64,000 nt of DNA from Myripristis murdjan (lineage: Eukaryota > Chordata > Actinopteri > Holocentriformes > Holocentridae): the NCBI RefSeq assembly GCF_902150065.1, contig NC_043983.1, forward strand, positions 15,314,821 through 15,378,820. Direction: 5' to 3'. Position 1 is the first letter of the stretch, and each line of letters opens with the position of its first letter. Position numbers and translations under genes: made by a program. A model generated the notes under the pieces. The model was given only the letters and a program-made list of their open reading frames with translations, was not told the DNA's origin and searched no databases. Positions 46,950 to 58,369 of this stretch are shown in pieces.

Positions 46950-49900
46950 TTATCTTGGTACGGCACAGAGGCGGTAAGGTTTGGGACAGCGAGTGGCTCC
47001 CGACTTGTCCTCCAAAGTGGGCTCCTCTCCTTTAGGTGCAGAGAATGAGAACCTCTGAAGGAGGGAGGTGAAGAAGAGGAATAACTCCATCCTGGCCAGT
47101 GGTTCCCCCAGACACACTCGCTTCCCTGGGAAGACACAATACACTAGCTCAGTTTTATTCACAGATTTTGTTGGAAATCAGAGAACCAAGGAAGTGGGAG
47201 GAAGACACAGCCTCCTGTCTTGTCTCACTTCTCAAATGTGAGCAAACTTTAGGCCGCCCCTATCACATACTATTACCAGAGCAGCTTGATTCCTACTGCT
47301 GCCCTGTCCTGCATGTCTTCCCCCCTCTCACTTCCCTGTCTTTCATCTCTGTCTCTACTGTCACTGTGCAATAAAGCAAAAATGCCAAAAAAAAAAAAAA
47401 AAAAAGTCTAATTTTAGCTTTCTGATGCAACTTTACTAAATTTGACTGGCAGCTTCACATTCTCAGTGATGGTTTACCTTTAACATCTGAAAAGCAGTGG
47501 CAAAAAATAGGAAAAATATAAAATAGGGAGGGTGGGAACCGTGTAAAAATGAACAGCTGAAGCTGAATTATGGACCAATTTCAAAAAATGTTGTTCCTAT
47601 CAGTCGTTTGGACCCTAAAAGATGGAAAAATAGCACCCAAATTAAGAAATATCAGAATTATCCTTTAACCTCTTGGTCACAACAGCATGTATTTGACCTT
47701 AGGAAGGTTGTAATTACTGACCGGCTGAAAAAGGCATGAAGGCCTCTCTTCTCCTGAACTTGCCATCCTTGTCCAGGAAGTGTTGAGGATTGAAGGTGTG
47801 TGGAGTCTCCCACATAGACTCATCATGCAGAACTGAGTGCAGCACTGACAGGATCATGGTGCCCTTAAGACAACAAATCAAATTGATCTTTTGTTAAGTG
47901 CTTTACAAATTAAAATAATTAAAATGAGCAGAGACTAGCCCCGCTGTAATAAATAAATGTAGTGCAGGGCTGGGATCAGGTGCCAGTGTCAAGTCAGACC
48001 TGGAGAGAAAATTGCTAGTAAAGAGGAGCTATGTGCTGATCAAGGTAAACACACCCATGTGCACTCACACATGTGTATTTTAGTTTTGGAAAATGACACA
48101 AAGAATGTTAAACCTTTGAGTGGAATAAGGTGGTTATTTTTAAGTTTGTTGGACGGAGGGAAATCCACTGTGATAGCAGCAGTAAACAACAGTGAACATT
48201 CAGGAGCATCCAGCCAGTACCCAGTACTTAGTAAAGATGAGAGGAAGAGAGCATCAATACTGTGGGGTGGGGGTGGGTGGGTGAAGTAGGTAATATCACA
48301 TTTTTCAAAATGGGTGAACTATCTCTTTAGGAGTCACATTGCCCTGATACCATGGGCACACATCACAGAAAAGTTAGTCGATATTTGAGACACTGAAGCA
48401 GCAGTAAGATATTTGCTTACTTTTGTTTCATTCTAGCCATTCTGGTATTGAGCCTTTCCTAAGGTCAGCAAAATGGTACCATAATGTTTCACATAAAATT
48501 AATGCCTTTCATCAGAGTACATACACCAATTTGTATTTTACTAAAATTTGTAAATACTTTATTTTTTGGCTAATATTCTAAAATAAAATATTATTTTGCA
48601 ATTTTGCAAAATAATAAAAATAATGAAAAGTGTTGATCACTATGATTGCAGTCATTGTCTTGAATGGGGCTCATACTTGTCTGGTCTTGGTCTTGAATCT
48701 GTCTTGAATCACTCTGGTCTCGGTCGTGGTCACTGTGCTGAGGGCTCTTGGAGTCAACAACATAAAGGAACTTTTTTTTAAAGACTGTTGTCTAATTTCC
48801 TTAGTTGCCATTTGGTGCTGAATTAACAATAAGCGAGAACCAGAACTAAATCTCCAGTGCCCTATCCATGCCACCTACCCACCGATCCTTGTTGCTGACT
48901 TAAATTCTTTCTCACGTGCATCATGTACCTTGGGGATTGTGTATTCTCCAAGTGTGGTATCCTTGTTTGCTGTGCGGGGCACATTGAGAGGTAAAATGTT
49001 TCCCATCCTCTGGATCTCATGGATGACTGCATCAGTATAGGGCATGTTTTCTCTGTCAGTCATGGAGGGTTGCTTGGATGAACCAACTACAGCATCTATC
49101 TCAGCCTGGACCTTCTCTGTGCATAGAAAGAACAGGAAACAACTTCAGTGTGGATGATGCATGAAACCCACAACCTGCCACCCAACCCACACTCACTCTG
49201 TCTCATTCATATTCACACACAAACCTTGTATATGAGGGTAGTAGATCATGTATAGCAGTCCCCAGTGGAGAGTGGTGGCAGTGGTTTCAGTTCCAGCAGC
49301 AAACAGGTCCAGTGTACAAAGGCACAAATTTTCCAGATCAAAGCCAGAATCTGGATCCTCCACCTGCAGACGAAACAACAAAGCAACCAACAGAATCAGT
49401 GGCTTGTCAGCATTCACAATCATTTCATTAGGAAAAGCACAGAGAACAAGTTCAAGTACAAGAACAAGTACAACCATACTCCCAGAACAAGAAAAGACAT
49501 GTCCTTATTCACATGTATATACACACACACACACCTCTCCCATTTCTGCGAGGAAGCAGTCGATGTAGTCTCTTGGCGAGGAGGGGTCAAAGTCTTCTCT
49601 GTGTTCTCTGACCTTGATTTTCATGAAGTCAAGAATCTTATATGTCAGAGCGAAGATCCTCTGGTGAGGTCCAGGAAGCCTCTTCATCAGCCAGGGCAGC
49701 ATGTTAAAAATCTACACAACACCCACATGGTTAGTCTGCCACTTTTACCACCTGGCAGTAATTTTGGCATCATGACCACATACTCTGAACAATATCAGGC
49801 TGTCACAGATGTGTTATCATGCAGCTGTTGTCCACTCATCTGTCTTATCACTTCTTTTAGGGTACAGCTAACAGAGTATGATCATGCTCAACACTGCCCT

Positions 49901-52900
49901 AAGACATAGACGTGTTACGGGTTTGTGACTTTGTGGCATGAATATCTGGTGGCAGATTGAACAGTTGACGACACTCAATTGTTTATTTATTTATTTATTT
50001 TACGGTTTATGAAAGTGTTTAAGCAGTATTTGTAATCTGTAAAAGAGACACACCAACTCTGTTTGAACTTGGTTTTAAAATGTGTTTTGGGTGATCAGAT
50101 CTTCCAAAAGTCGAGAGCACTAAACACAAGTGAAAAACAACCGCAAAGACCAATTATGATACAATCACTCAAACCACTTGCCAATGTGATCGGAGACACA
50201 TTTGACCACATATCGTTGTGTAAATGCTAATGTGCTCTGATGCGTCCCAGACAAGGACATAGTGGATGAAGTTATGAAGGCAGTAAAGAAATCCAAACAC
50301 GTGGTAAGCTAAGACACTTTCAAGGTCCATTGTAAATACAGGCATGAACAGCGTTGCCTGTCCTCTTGTGTTTTGATCATCAAATGCATATTCAAATGCA
50401 TATTTAATCCAAGTGTTAACATGGTTTTAGATACAAAAGGGTGACAAACTAAAAACTCAAAAACCAAACTAAAATGTCTTAGTAAGGTGTTGGGCCGCCA
50501 CAAGCTGCCAGAACAGCTTCAGTGGACCTTGGCATAGACTGTACCTGCACCTCTGTCATTTGATGTTTTTATGATGGTGGAGAACACTGGCTCATACGGT
50601 CCAAAATCTCCTATAGGTGTTCAGTTAGGTTCAGATGTGGTGACTATGAAGGCCATGGGTTGTGGTTTACATTGGTTTCACCCTCATCAAACCGTTCAGT
50701 GAGCCTTTGTGCCCTGTGAATGGGGGTATTGTCATCCCCATGACATATGTAACAGACATCAACAACTTGGCCATGTTGATATTCCCCTTCTTTCAACAGG
50801 CAAGGAATGAATTATCTGCAGACTTGTCTTGACACAGTTTCTACTTACAAATTTTCTGTTACTGTTGTCAACTGTATAAGAGTGATGAAAGATCAAATCA
50901 GTGGGTGGAGTTGGTGGGTAAACATAACCCAGAATCTATGCCAAGGTGAACTGAAACTGTTCTAGCAGCTTGTGGTGGCTCAACACCGAAGACACTTTGT
51001 TTTTTTCCTTTAACTTGTCACCTGTCTGTACATGTTTGCTCGTCTCTCGTGATGACCGAAAAATAAAGACTTCAGTGTCATAAATTTACATTACAAATGC
51101 TGCCTACTATTCTGTGTAATGTGAGAGGCTCACCTGTGCCCATACTCCTCCCTCTAAATACACTAACTCATTCATCTCCTGAAGGATCGTCTGATACTGC
51201 TTGTCACTGTACTCGTAGCGATCCCCAAACACCAGGCAGCAAATGATGTTGGATACAGCATTGTGTATCAGCAGCTGGGCATTGAAGGGTTTACCTGAAA
51301 AATGAAGAGATAATGCCGCTAATACACATGGTCAAAATGTAAAATAAATGATTATCCATGTGCATGGAATGGTAAAACTGAAAATTAAATGTGTATGATT
51401 ATACCAGATAGAACAAATGCACAGTGCTACCAAACTGAAGCAAGCATGTGGGTAAATGGAGGATATAAAGTATATTGAAAGTATTTGCTTCTACACAGAT
51501 GTGGATTCATTACATTATTTTTGCAGCTATCAACCCATCATGCTCAGAGTTGAGTAAAAATGCTGGGCAGACCCAGTTGTCCATTATTTTGACATGGTTG
51601 GGTCAAAAAGGAGATTTCAGGGACTTTGAGACTCAGGTGATGTTGGAATAGAAAACAGAGGGAAAGATATCGACTGACAAAAAGAGGATATCATATCTTA
51701 AGCATTTTGAAAATGGGATATGATGAGTTTTAAACTATAACCAAATGCAGTCCATCTAGCATGGACCATGGGGTTCATATACAGCCTACTAAACCACTGA
51801 ACTAACGCTGCTGCTCACTGCCTTTCCTGCAGTTTGACTCAAAAAATATGCATAATGAGAAGATTTTGTAATATTTTAAGACACAAACTGCACATCAGAA
51901 TGAGCTTATGTGGTTACTTGGTATATGCCATTCAGAACATTTTGAAATTGTAACGGAGCATGTATTTTACACCGTCTGAGCTATGCATGCAATAGCTGTT
52001 GATGGCTAAGGTTTTGGGTTACTACAGCACCCCCCATAGGTGTAGCTACTTTGAGAGGTCTATCTACAGATGGATGTTTGAGTTCATCAAACATCCAAGT
52101 AATAAACACTATAACTGGACAATGTGCCGTGATAAGACTACTAGAATATCACCCTGTATTTGGTTAGGAGACAAAGAAGCATTCATGAGTTGATACTTGA
52201 AAAAAGAAAAGTAATCAAAACTTGGCCCATGCCTTGCTGAGCAAAGGCTTCATTCAGATATTGGCTCTCCTGCTGGATGGACAGTTCCAGGGTCTTCTTG
52301 CCCAAACCAAAGTTCCTGAGTGTGTGGAGCGCAAATCTCCTCTGCTGCTTCCACTTGTTTCCATTTGATGCCACCAGGCCTGTTGGGAGCACAAAACAAC
52401 AGAAAAAGAGCAGCTGGATCCAACTGGAGGCACATTTATCATTATTTTTTTCACTGCACAAAAAATATGAATATAAAACCAGACCCACACAATGAATCTT
52501 AAGCAGCCCATAGCACACTGGCAGGTGTTTCAAACAAAATGCAGCACACGCTACCTTTATTTGCAAATGTGTCCTTAAACAGTGGGATGACAGGACGGCC
52601 TGTGTAGTCCTCCCCGTTGTGGACCAAGGCCTCTTTCACAGTCTGGTACCCGGTGAGTATCACAACCCTTTCACCAAAGAGTCGTAGGCTGAAAATGTTT
52701 CCGTACTTCTTTGCAAACTGAGAGAGAAACAGGAAGGTCTAGAGCGATATGTACAAAATCCACTGGGAAGTAGGGCTGGGCAATATATTGAAAATATTTC
52801 GATATTGTAAAGAAAGAATCGACATTGAGTATAGCAGTTTCTAACAGGTCAACTGGCAGCAATATTTGTGTAACTGATTATTGTCAGTTTCATCGTGACA

Positions 52901-53562
52901 AAACAAACATTAATGTTGTTGTTGTTGTTGATACGTGATGGATGATACTTTCACTGGTGATTTAATCTAGGGTACGAAACATTTGATTTTGGCCACAAGA
53001 TGTCACTGTGGTATCAACGCCCTAAGGTTGTAACTTGCTGGCTCACCCGTGAGATCCTGCTTGCTTCAATTCAATAGGCTTTATTGACATGGCGTTTTGA
53101 ATCAAACATGCTGCAAAAACAAAAACAAAAACAAAACAAACTAACAAACTAAATATATCCACATATATAGTTTTTTGTTTCACATATATATGTTTATATA
53201 TAGCCTACTCTCTCTCTCTCTCCCTCTGTGTATAAAGAAAGATATGTGACAGCAATCATAAGAATTATAGTGGTTCATTCAATATGTAGTTACATGCAGT
53301 GTAGAATATAAAGTGAGGTAATACTCTGTGCAAAAGAAGAAATAAATTAGTTAATTAAGTATCCTACACTGAATCATATCTTGCTTTGTGCCCTGCAGTA
53401 ACATTTTCCCTGGAGAGTTGAATTAGTCTGTCTATTGGGAGAGTAACAAAGTCTAGGATTTTCTGGTTGAATTGATGAAGAAATCTTCATTCATCGTTTC
53501 ATCATTTTGGATAGCTTGTGACAAAATGAATTTCAGTCTCAGCTTCTCCCGTTTCCTATTGC

Positions 53563-53598
<36 letters not shown>

Positions 53599-54020
53599 AT
53601 TATGATGTCAGGTAAAACTAACCAGCTGCGATGGTAATTTTATAAGCTCCCTCAGTTGGTGGCAATAGCTGTTTCCAGGTTGCAGTATCCTGACCCAGCA
53701 TGAACAGCTTCTTCTGCCGACATCAGTGAGCGCTACAGTAGGTAAGGTTACTTTAACAGACCAGGGGGAAGCACCTGGAAATACCCTGACTTGGTAAGAA
53801 CCAGAGGCTCTTCGCCTACCTCTGACAACTGCAGGTGGATCTTGGCCGGGTTGACAAGGAGAAGGTCGCCGAGGACGGGCAGAGACCACGGGCCAGGAGG
53901 AAAGTTTCTCGGGACTCTGTTCTTCCAGATGTCAGCAAACAACAAGAAAACGCACACAAATACCAAAACGCTTCTCCCGTCGATCCACCCAAGGTTCAAT
54001 ACTTCAGTTAATGTCTCCAT
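46950..54020 (-). CDS. Cytochrome P450 family 2 (CYP2J-related), middle copy, 9 exons, 497 aa, intact
   Basis: Microsomal heme monooxygenase; mammalian CYP2J enzymes epoxidise arachidonate and fish relatives metabolise fatty acids and xenobiotics. The substrate here is unknown. Exons: 54020-53820, 52717-52555, 52379-52233, 51294-51134, 49711-49535, 49363-49225, 49116-48929, 47863-47722, 47125-46950; total 1494 nt, one open frame, typical CYP2 nine-exon plan with phase pattern 0,1,1,0,0,1,0,1. Landmarks: N-terminal anchor (about 15-31), [12 protein letters not shown] hinge (41-52), [16 protein letters not shown] in the C helix, [10 protein letters not shown] of the I helix (about 306-315), HEIQR with ExxR (363-366), FSAGKRVCLG with heme ligand Cys444, and C-terminus [25 protein letters not shown] and the C-terminus closely parallel human CYP2J2 ([26 protein letters not shown]). 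Intron 3 uses a GC donor (CAAG|GCATGG). Subfamily (CYP2N, 2P, 2V or 2AD) is not resolved. Confidence 0.93.
47229..47405 (+). repeat. SINE-like or retroposed fragment with poly(A) tail
   Basis: A CT-rich segment (CTGCCCTGTCCTGCATGTC and onward) ends in GTGCAATAAAGCAAAAATGCC and about 19 A. A polyadenylation signal followed by an A tract on the plus strand indicates retroposition into intron 8 of CYP2 copy 2. I recall the same segment as a common fish repeat. Confidence 0.5.
50480..51000. mobile_element. Tc1/mariner-derived element with long inverted ends
   Basis: The left end, GTGTTGGGCCGCCACAAGCT and onward (about 50490-50540), is repeated inverted at about 50935-50993 (AGCTTGTGGTGGCTCAACAC). 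Minus-strand reading of the left half shows the degraded end of a Tc1-like transposase: HLNLTEHL (for the DLNPIEHLW block) and [10 protein letters not shown] (for the terminal ARGGPT block). It lies in intron 4 of CYP2 copy 2 and is broken by stops. Confidence 0.6.
51300..52230. other. Intron 3 of CYP2 copy 2, no recognised feature
   Basis: About 0.9 kb, partly alignable by eye to intron 3 of copy 3 (61365-62445), e.g. the AAAGTATATTGAAAGTATTTGC block in both. No exon seen. Confidence 0.5.
52768..52830. repeat. Interspersed repeat fragment (GGGCTGGGCAATATAT type)
   Basis: TAGGGCTGGGCAATATATTG followed by a TTTCGATATTG block matches the start of a very common fish DNA-transposon repeat from memory. 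The right limit is unclear. Confidence 0.4.
53078..53400. repeat. Interspersed repeat (CAATTCAATAGGCTTTATTG type)
   Basis: The opening resembles the repeat at 8657 (both with a GCTTTATTG-CATG core). It lies in intron 1 of CYP2 copy 2, with low-complexity CTCTC and ATATA patches inside. Confidence 0.4.
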
Positions 54021-54524
54021 TTCTCAGGAAGAGGGACGCCTCAACTGCACTGTTCCCAGGTCGACGAGTGATTCAACTACGAACGCGCATTTTTTATTTA
54101 TACGTGTGCGTGTCCATGCGCGCGCGCCTTTATTTAGTGAATCATATTATTGCGTATACGCTTTTTACAGTTTTCTCCTGAATGTTGAAACACTAACAGC
54201 GATTCTTCAAGCACAATTTCTGAAAATAATAACTGTAGCCAATGCATTTCCCAGGTGTGCCAAAATGAATAAAAGTTTGAGCCACAGGTAAACAATGGAG
54301 GTCAGAGCTGGACAGAGAGGAAGAGGGGTGTGGACTCGAGCTGGTGAAGATGTACGATGAATCTTACGGCCAGACTAAAAAAGATGGTGCAATGGCGCAA
54401 TTTTCCTTTTTTGGTCTTTTTTCCCAGCACAAGTGTTTTTTTCTGTGATTTTGTTGTTTTGGGGGAGAGATAGTCATAAAATGTTGGGGAAAAAACACCC
54501 CCTTATTTGTACTGACAGCAGTGG

Positions 54525-54587
54525 CGGTTCTGCCTATGTTGCCGCCCTAGGCGAAATCACTGCCTTGCGCCCTTCCATGTTACTACT

Positions 54588-54667
<80 letters not shown>

Positions 54668-54720
54668 ACATGTATGACAAAACTTTATTGCAAACTGCTG
54701 CCCTGCATACAGAGAGAGAA
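54525..54720. repeat. Interspersed repeat with internal (GT)n tract
   Basis: GGCGGTTCTGCCTATGTTGC then GCCGCCCTAGGCGAAATCA is a common fish repeat opening (from memory). A perfect GT tract fills 54591-54662. It lies just upstream of the CYP2 copy 2 promoter. Confidence 0.5.
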
Positions 54721-56075
54721 AAACAAGTGTTCATTACTACAATCAGTGCAGCTGCTGCTTCTTGGGCTTATTCAAATGATGCTGTGTGTGTCATGTATTG
54801 ATGCTAAAACACCAAGAGTTTGAAGAACTTTGCAAGAATTGTCTGGTTTTGCAAGAGATATACATTTTTGTGGTTTAGGAGGTTCAGGTCAGAGAATTAA
54901 TCATCATGATGCATCTGTCAGAATGCAGGACAGTAATCCAAGAAACTGCAGTCCTCTTAACAGTTTCATTTTTCTTTTCTTTTCAAAAAATCACTTCACA
55001 GAATTAACAGAGAAAAAACACATGGGCTGGGATCTGAAAAAGAACACAAACAACATTAAAACTTAATGAATTAGTCTCACATTACTATCACAAAAGGATA
55101 AATAAAGTTTTCAGTTGAATAAAGGTCTAAGATAAACTAACAGCAAAATAAAGAGCGGGGAATTCCCCTTACCAGAACTGCTGCCCCATGCAAAAGGTAA
55201 AAAAGAATGGGTGAGAATGAATGCAGGGAGTGAGTAGATGAACTCTGTCAATCAAATGATTAGTAAAGCTAGAACCAAATAGTAGTGAGGAAAGGAGAGG
55301 AGAGGAAGTAAAAAATAATAATAATAACAACATGAAAATAAGTGAAAAATGGAGATGTTTACTACTGTTTTGCTGCTTTGGTGTGAGGTTTTATGATTAG
55401 TGTGATGAGTTTTGCAAAAATAGCCAATAGTTTGAAAGTGCCTAAGTAATCAGTAAAAAACTGTAAATACATGTATATTTAAGGTTTACTTAAACTGGTT
55501 TTGTGGCACTATAGGTAAATCAGTGTATTCAAGTCTTTCTGGAAGAGTTCCCTAACACAACACAGCAGCACACACACACTCACGCACAAATAGCAAACAG
55601 CCTGACCAAGAGTTCAAGCGCCAAGTTTGTTTTCAACTTTCCCCCACACATTCTGTGAGGCCACCAGTTACATAACATCTGCTTAGGAAGCCACGCCTTT
55701 CCTCCCCTCCACTCCTCTCACAGTGCAAGATCAACAAACAGGATAATAGTCTGCATGATCATTATTCAATGACCAGACTGATGTCATGATTTTGTGCAGA
55801 CATCAGAGTGACTGGAGCTTACAGGATGGCTTGTGCTCAGCTTTGTGGTGCTGCTGGTGACTGATGTGATGGGCATCAATGAATAATTTTTCCCCCCAAA
55901 CCAACAATAAAAATTTTTCACATTTAAATCTGTTTCATAAGTGCTATAATTTACAAAAATAGAATTTATTTCAATGCCATTTATTGTGCATATATTAACA
56001 GGTTACAAAATGCTTTAATTGACAAACATATCCTGTTTTGTTATCTGTTCTATTTGACATGGTGGCCTTCTCCAG

Positions 56076-56286
56076 ATTGCTGAGGAGTTTGGCCCAGTGT
56101 TCAGCTTGAGGAGAGGCAGTGAAAGGATGGTCTTTAACTTGGGTTTCAAGATAGACCACATTTATTTTGATTGGAGAGAACAACACCCACTTGCACTACT
56201 TTGGAGAAGGCAAGAAGTCTCTGGAGACGCATATTGAACTGGAAAGCACCTTCCTTTGTGAAGCATTTAAACGAACAAGGCAAAGA
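56076..56286 (+). pseudogene. Relic of CYP2 exons 2 and 3 on the opposite strand (spacer copy B)
   Basis: An acceptor TTCTCCAG is followed at 56076 by IAEEFGPVFSLRRGSERMVF then NLGFKI. This is the start of a P450 family 2 exon 2 (consensus xAxxYGxVFSLxxGxxxMVxxxGY) in the correct phase 0. About 35 bases later, THLHYFGEGKKSLETHIELE and STFLCEAFKRTRQ continue as exon 3. Intron 2, the end of exon 2 and the start of exon 3 are gone, and no other exon is seen. It is homologous to the relic at 45336-45471 and occupies the same spacer position, so both descend from one gene that was duplicated with its neighbour. Confidence 0.8.
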
Positions 56287-56531
56287 GATTAAAATTTCTG
56301 CCTCACCAAGTAACAACTGCTAGCTCACTGTTCCAGTATCTACAAATGGAAGCTACTATCACAACTTGAAATTGATGAGGTACAGTGTACCTCATTGCAG
56401 AGATCATGCCTAAATAACTTACACTGACAATTTGCCTACATTGTATTAATCCACCTCAGAAAATTTAAACCACAAAATAAAGCAGGAACACCCTGGTTCA
56501 AACAAGCAGAACACACTGAATCTCAGCATCA

Positions 56532-56537
56532 TTTATT
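56532..56537 (-). terminator. Polyadenylation signal of CYP2 copy 3
   Basis: AATAAA on the minus strand, about 360 bases after the stop, in the same context as that of copy 1 at 35318. Confidence 0.5.
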
Positions 56538-58340
56538 TACACAAGTCAAGCTGTATGTGAAGTGTATTAGAAACTCAGTTCCCAGTGGTAATTCTCACAA
56601 AAGGTTGATATAAACCTTGTTTCAAGGGTTACAAATATTAGTTGAATAATATAATGTGTCGTTTTACTAGACACATAGGCCATTTAGCAATTAGCATTTT
56701 TCTGAATTATGTTTTACTTATACTGCAGGACAATATATATATATATATTTAAAAAAAAAAAAAAACAGTGCCATAGATTGCAGCAATATTATGTAGACAC
56801 ATATTGCAGTAGCTCTATTCAAAGTTTAACATACAGTAAGTGCAGCAGAAAACACAACATGGTATGTATCATTATGGCGTAGTGTGTGGGGTTTATCTTG
56901 GTACAGCACAGAGGCGGTAAGGTTTAGGAAGGCGAGTTATCCCCAACTTGTACTCCAAAGTGGGCTCCTCTCCTTTAGGTGCAGAGAACGAGAACCTCTG
57001 AAGGAGGGAGGTGAAGAAGAGGAATAACTCCATCCTGGCCAGTGGTTCCCCCAGACACACTCGCTTACCTGGGAAGACACAATACACTAACTCAGTTTTA
57101 TTCACAGATTTTGTTGGAAATCAGAGAACCAAGGAAGTGGGAGGAAGACACAGCCTCCTGTCTCACTTCTCAGATGTGAGTGTTAACATGAAAATGTAAG
57201 TTGACATCCTAATTTTAGCTTTCTGATGGCAACCTTACTAAATGCGACTGGCAGCTTCTCATTTACAGTGATGGTTTACCTTTACCAACCAAATCAGAAG
57301 ACACAGGCAGTTTTCTGTGCTTCCACATGAACCTGATACAATTAACAATAAATGGATATAAATGTAACAAATGAGCAACAATGTTAATCACACAGTGATT
57401 GCCCTTTTAACCTCTTGTCACAACAGCATGTATTTGACCTTGGGAAGGTGTAATTACTGACCAGCTGAAAAAGGCATGAAGGCCTCTCTTCTCCTGAACT
57501 TGCCATCCTTGTCCAGGAGAGTGTTGAGGATTGAAGGTGTGTGGAGTCTCCCACATAGGACTCATCATGCAGAACTGAGTCCAGCACTGCCAGGACCATG
57601 GTGCCCTTAAGACAACAAATCAAACTGATCTTTTGTTAAGTGCTTTACAAATTAAAATAATTAAAATGAGCAGAGACTATGCCCCGCTGTAATAAATGTA
57701 GTGCAGGGCTAGGATCAGGTGCCAGTGTCAAGTCAGACCTGGAGAGAAAATTGCTAGTAAAGAGGAGCTATGTGCTGATCAAGGTAAACACACCCATGTG
57801 CACTCACACATGTGTAAGACCATACCAAGGACCATACCAGTGAATTTGAATGTTGACCCATTTACTACAATGTGCCCACATTTCACGTAGCAATAAGCCA
57901 CTTTGCAAATCATGTGGGTGTCCTAAACATTTCACAGCACCTAATCAAAATCCCTTGATTTTCAAATATGAATTTTTGGTTGAAACATCCACCTCATAAT
58001 GTTCTGCTTCTGTGGCTAACAAAGTTGTCAGCATTCACAAACCACAGAACTGTGATTTGTGCTGTGTGAGGCAAATATTTCCTTGGCAACTATTTCCCAG
58101 TGGCGAGACCATTTCACCCCACCCATATTCAAATAATCAAAACACAACAGTGCTGATGCTTTTTGGAAAACTAATGTGGAAGACTTTATTATGGTGATGG
58201 AATACTGGTGTGAAAAAGTTTGAAGTCTCTGAAAATTCATTTTTTAATTGTAGTGGAGTGAATGAAAACCAGTGGCTGGATAAAAGGTAGGAAAGATTAT
58301 ATTGCAATTCTAAAATGTGACTTACAGAAACATGAAGTAT

Positions 58341-58363
58341 GTACATATATATATATATATATA
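58341..58363. repeat. (AT)n tract
   Basis: About ten AT units at the 3' end of the LINE that follows. Confidence 0.85.
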
Positions 58364-58369
58364 TTCAAC

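Noticed and set aside
52200-52232. Extension of CYP2 exon 3 through [11 protein letters not shown] to a later GT
   Set aside because: The later GT is missing in copy 3 and the phase would not fit exon 4; the GC donor fits all three copies and the usual CYP2 exon length.
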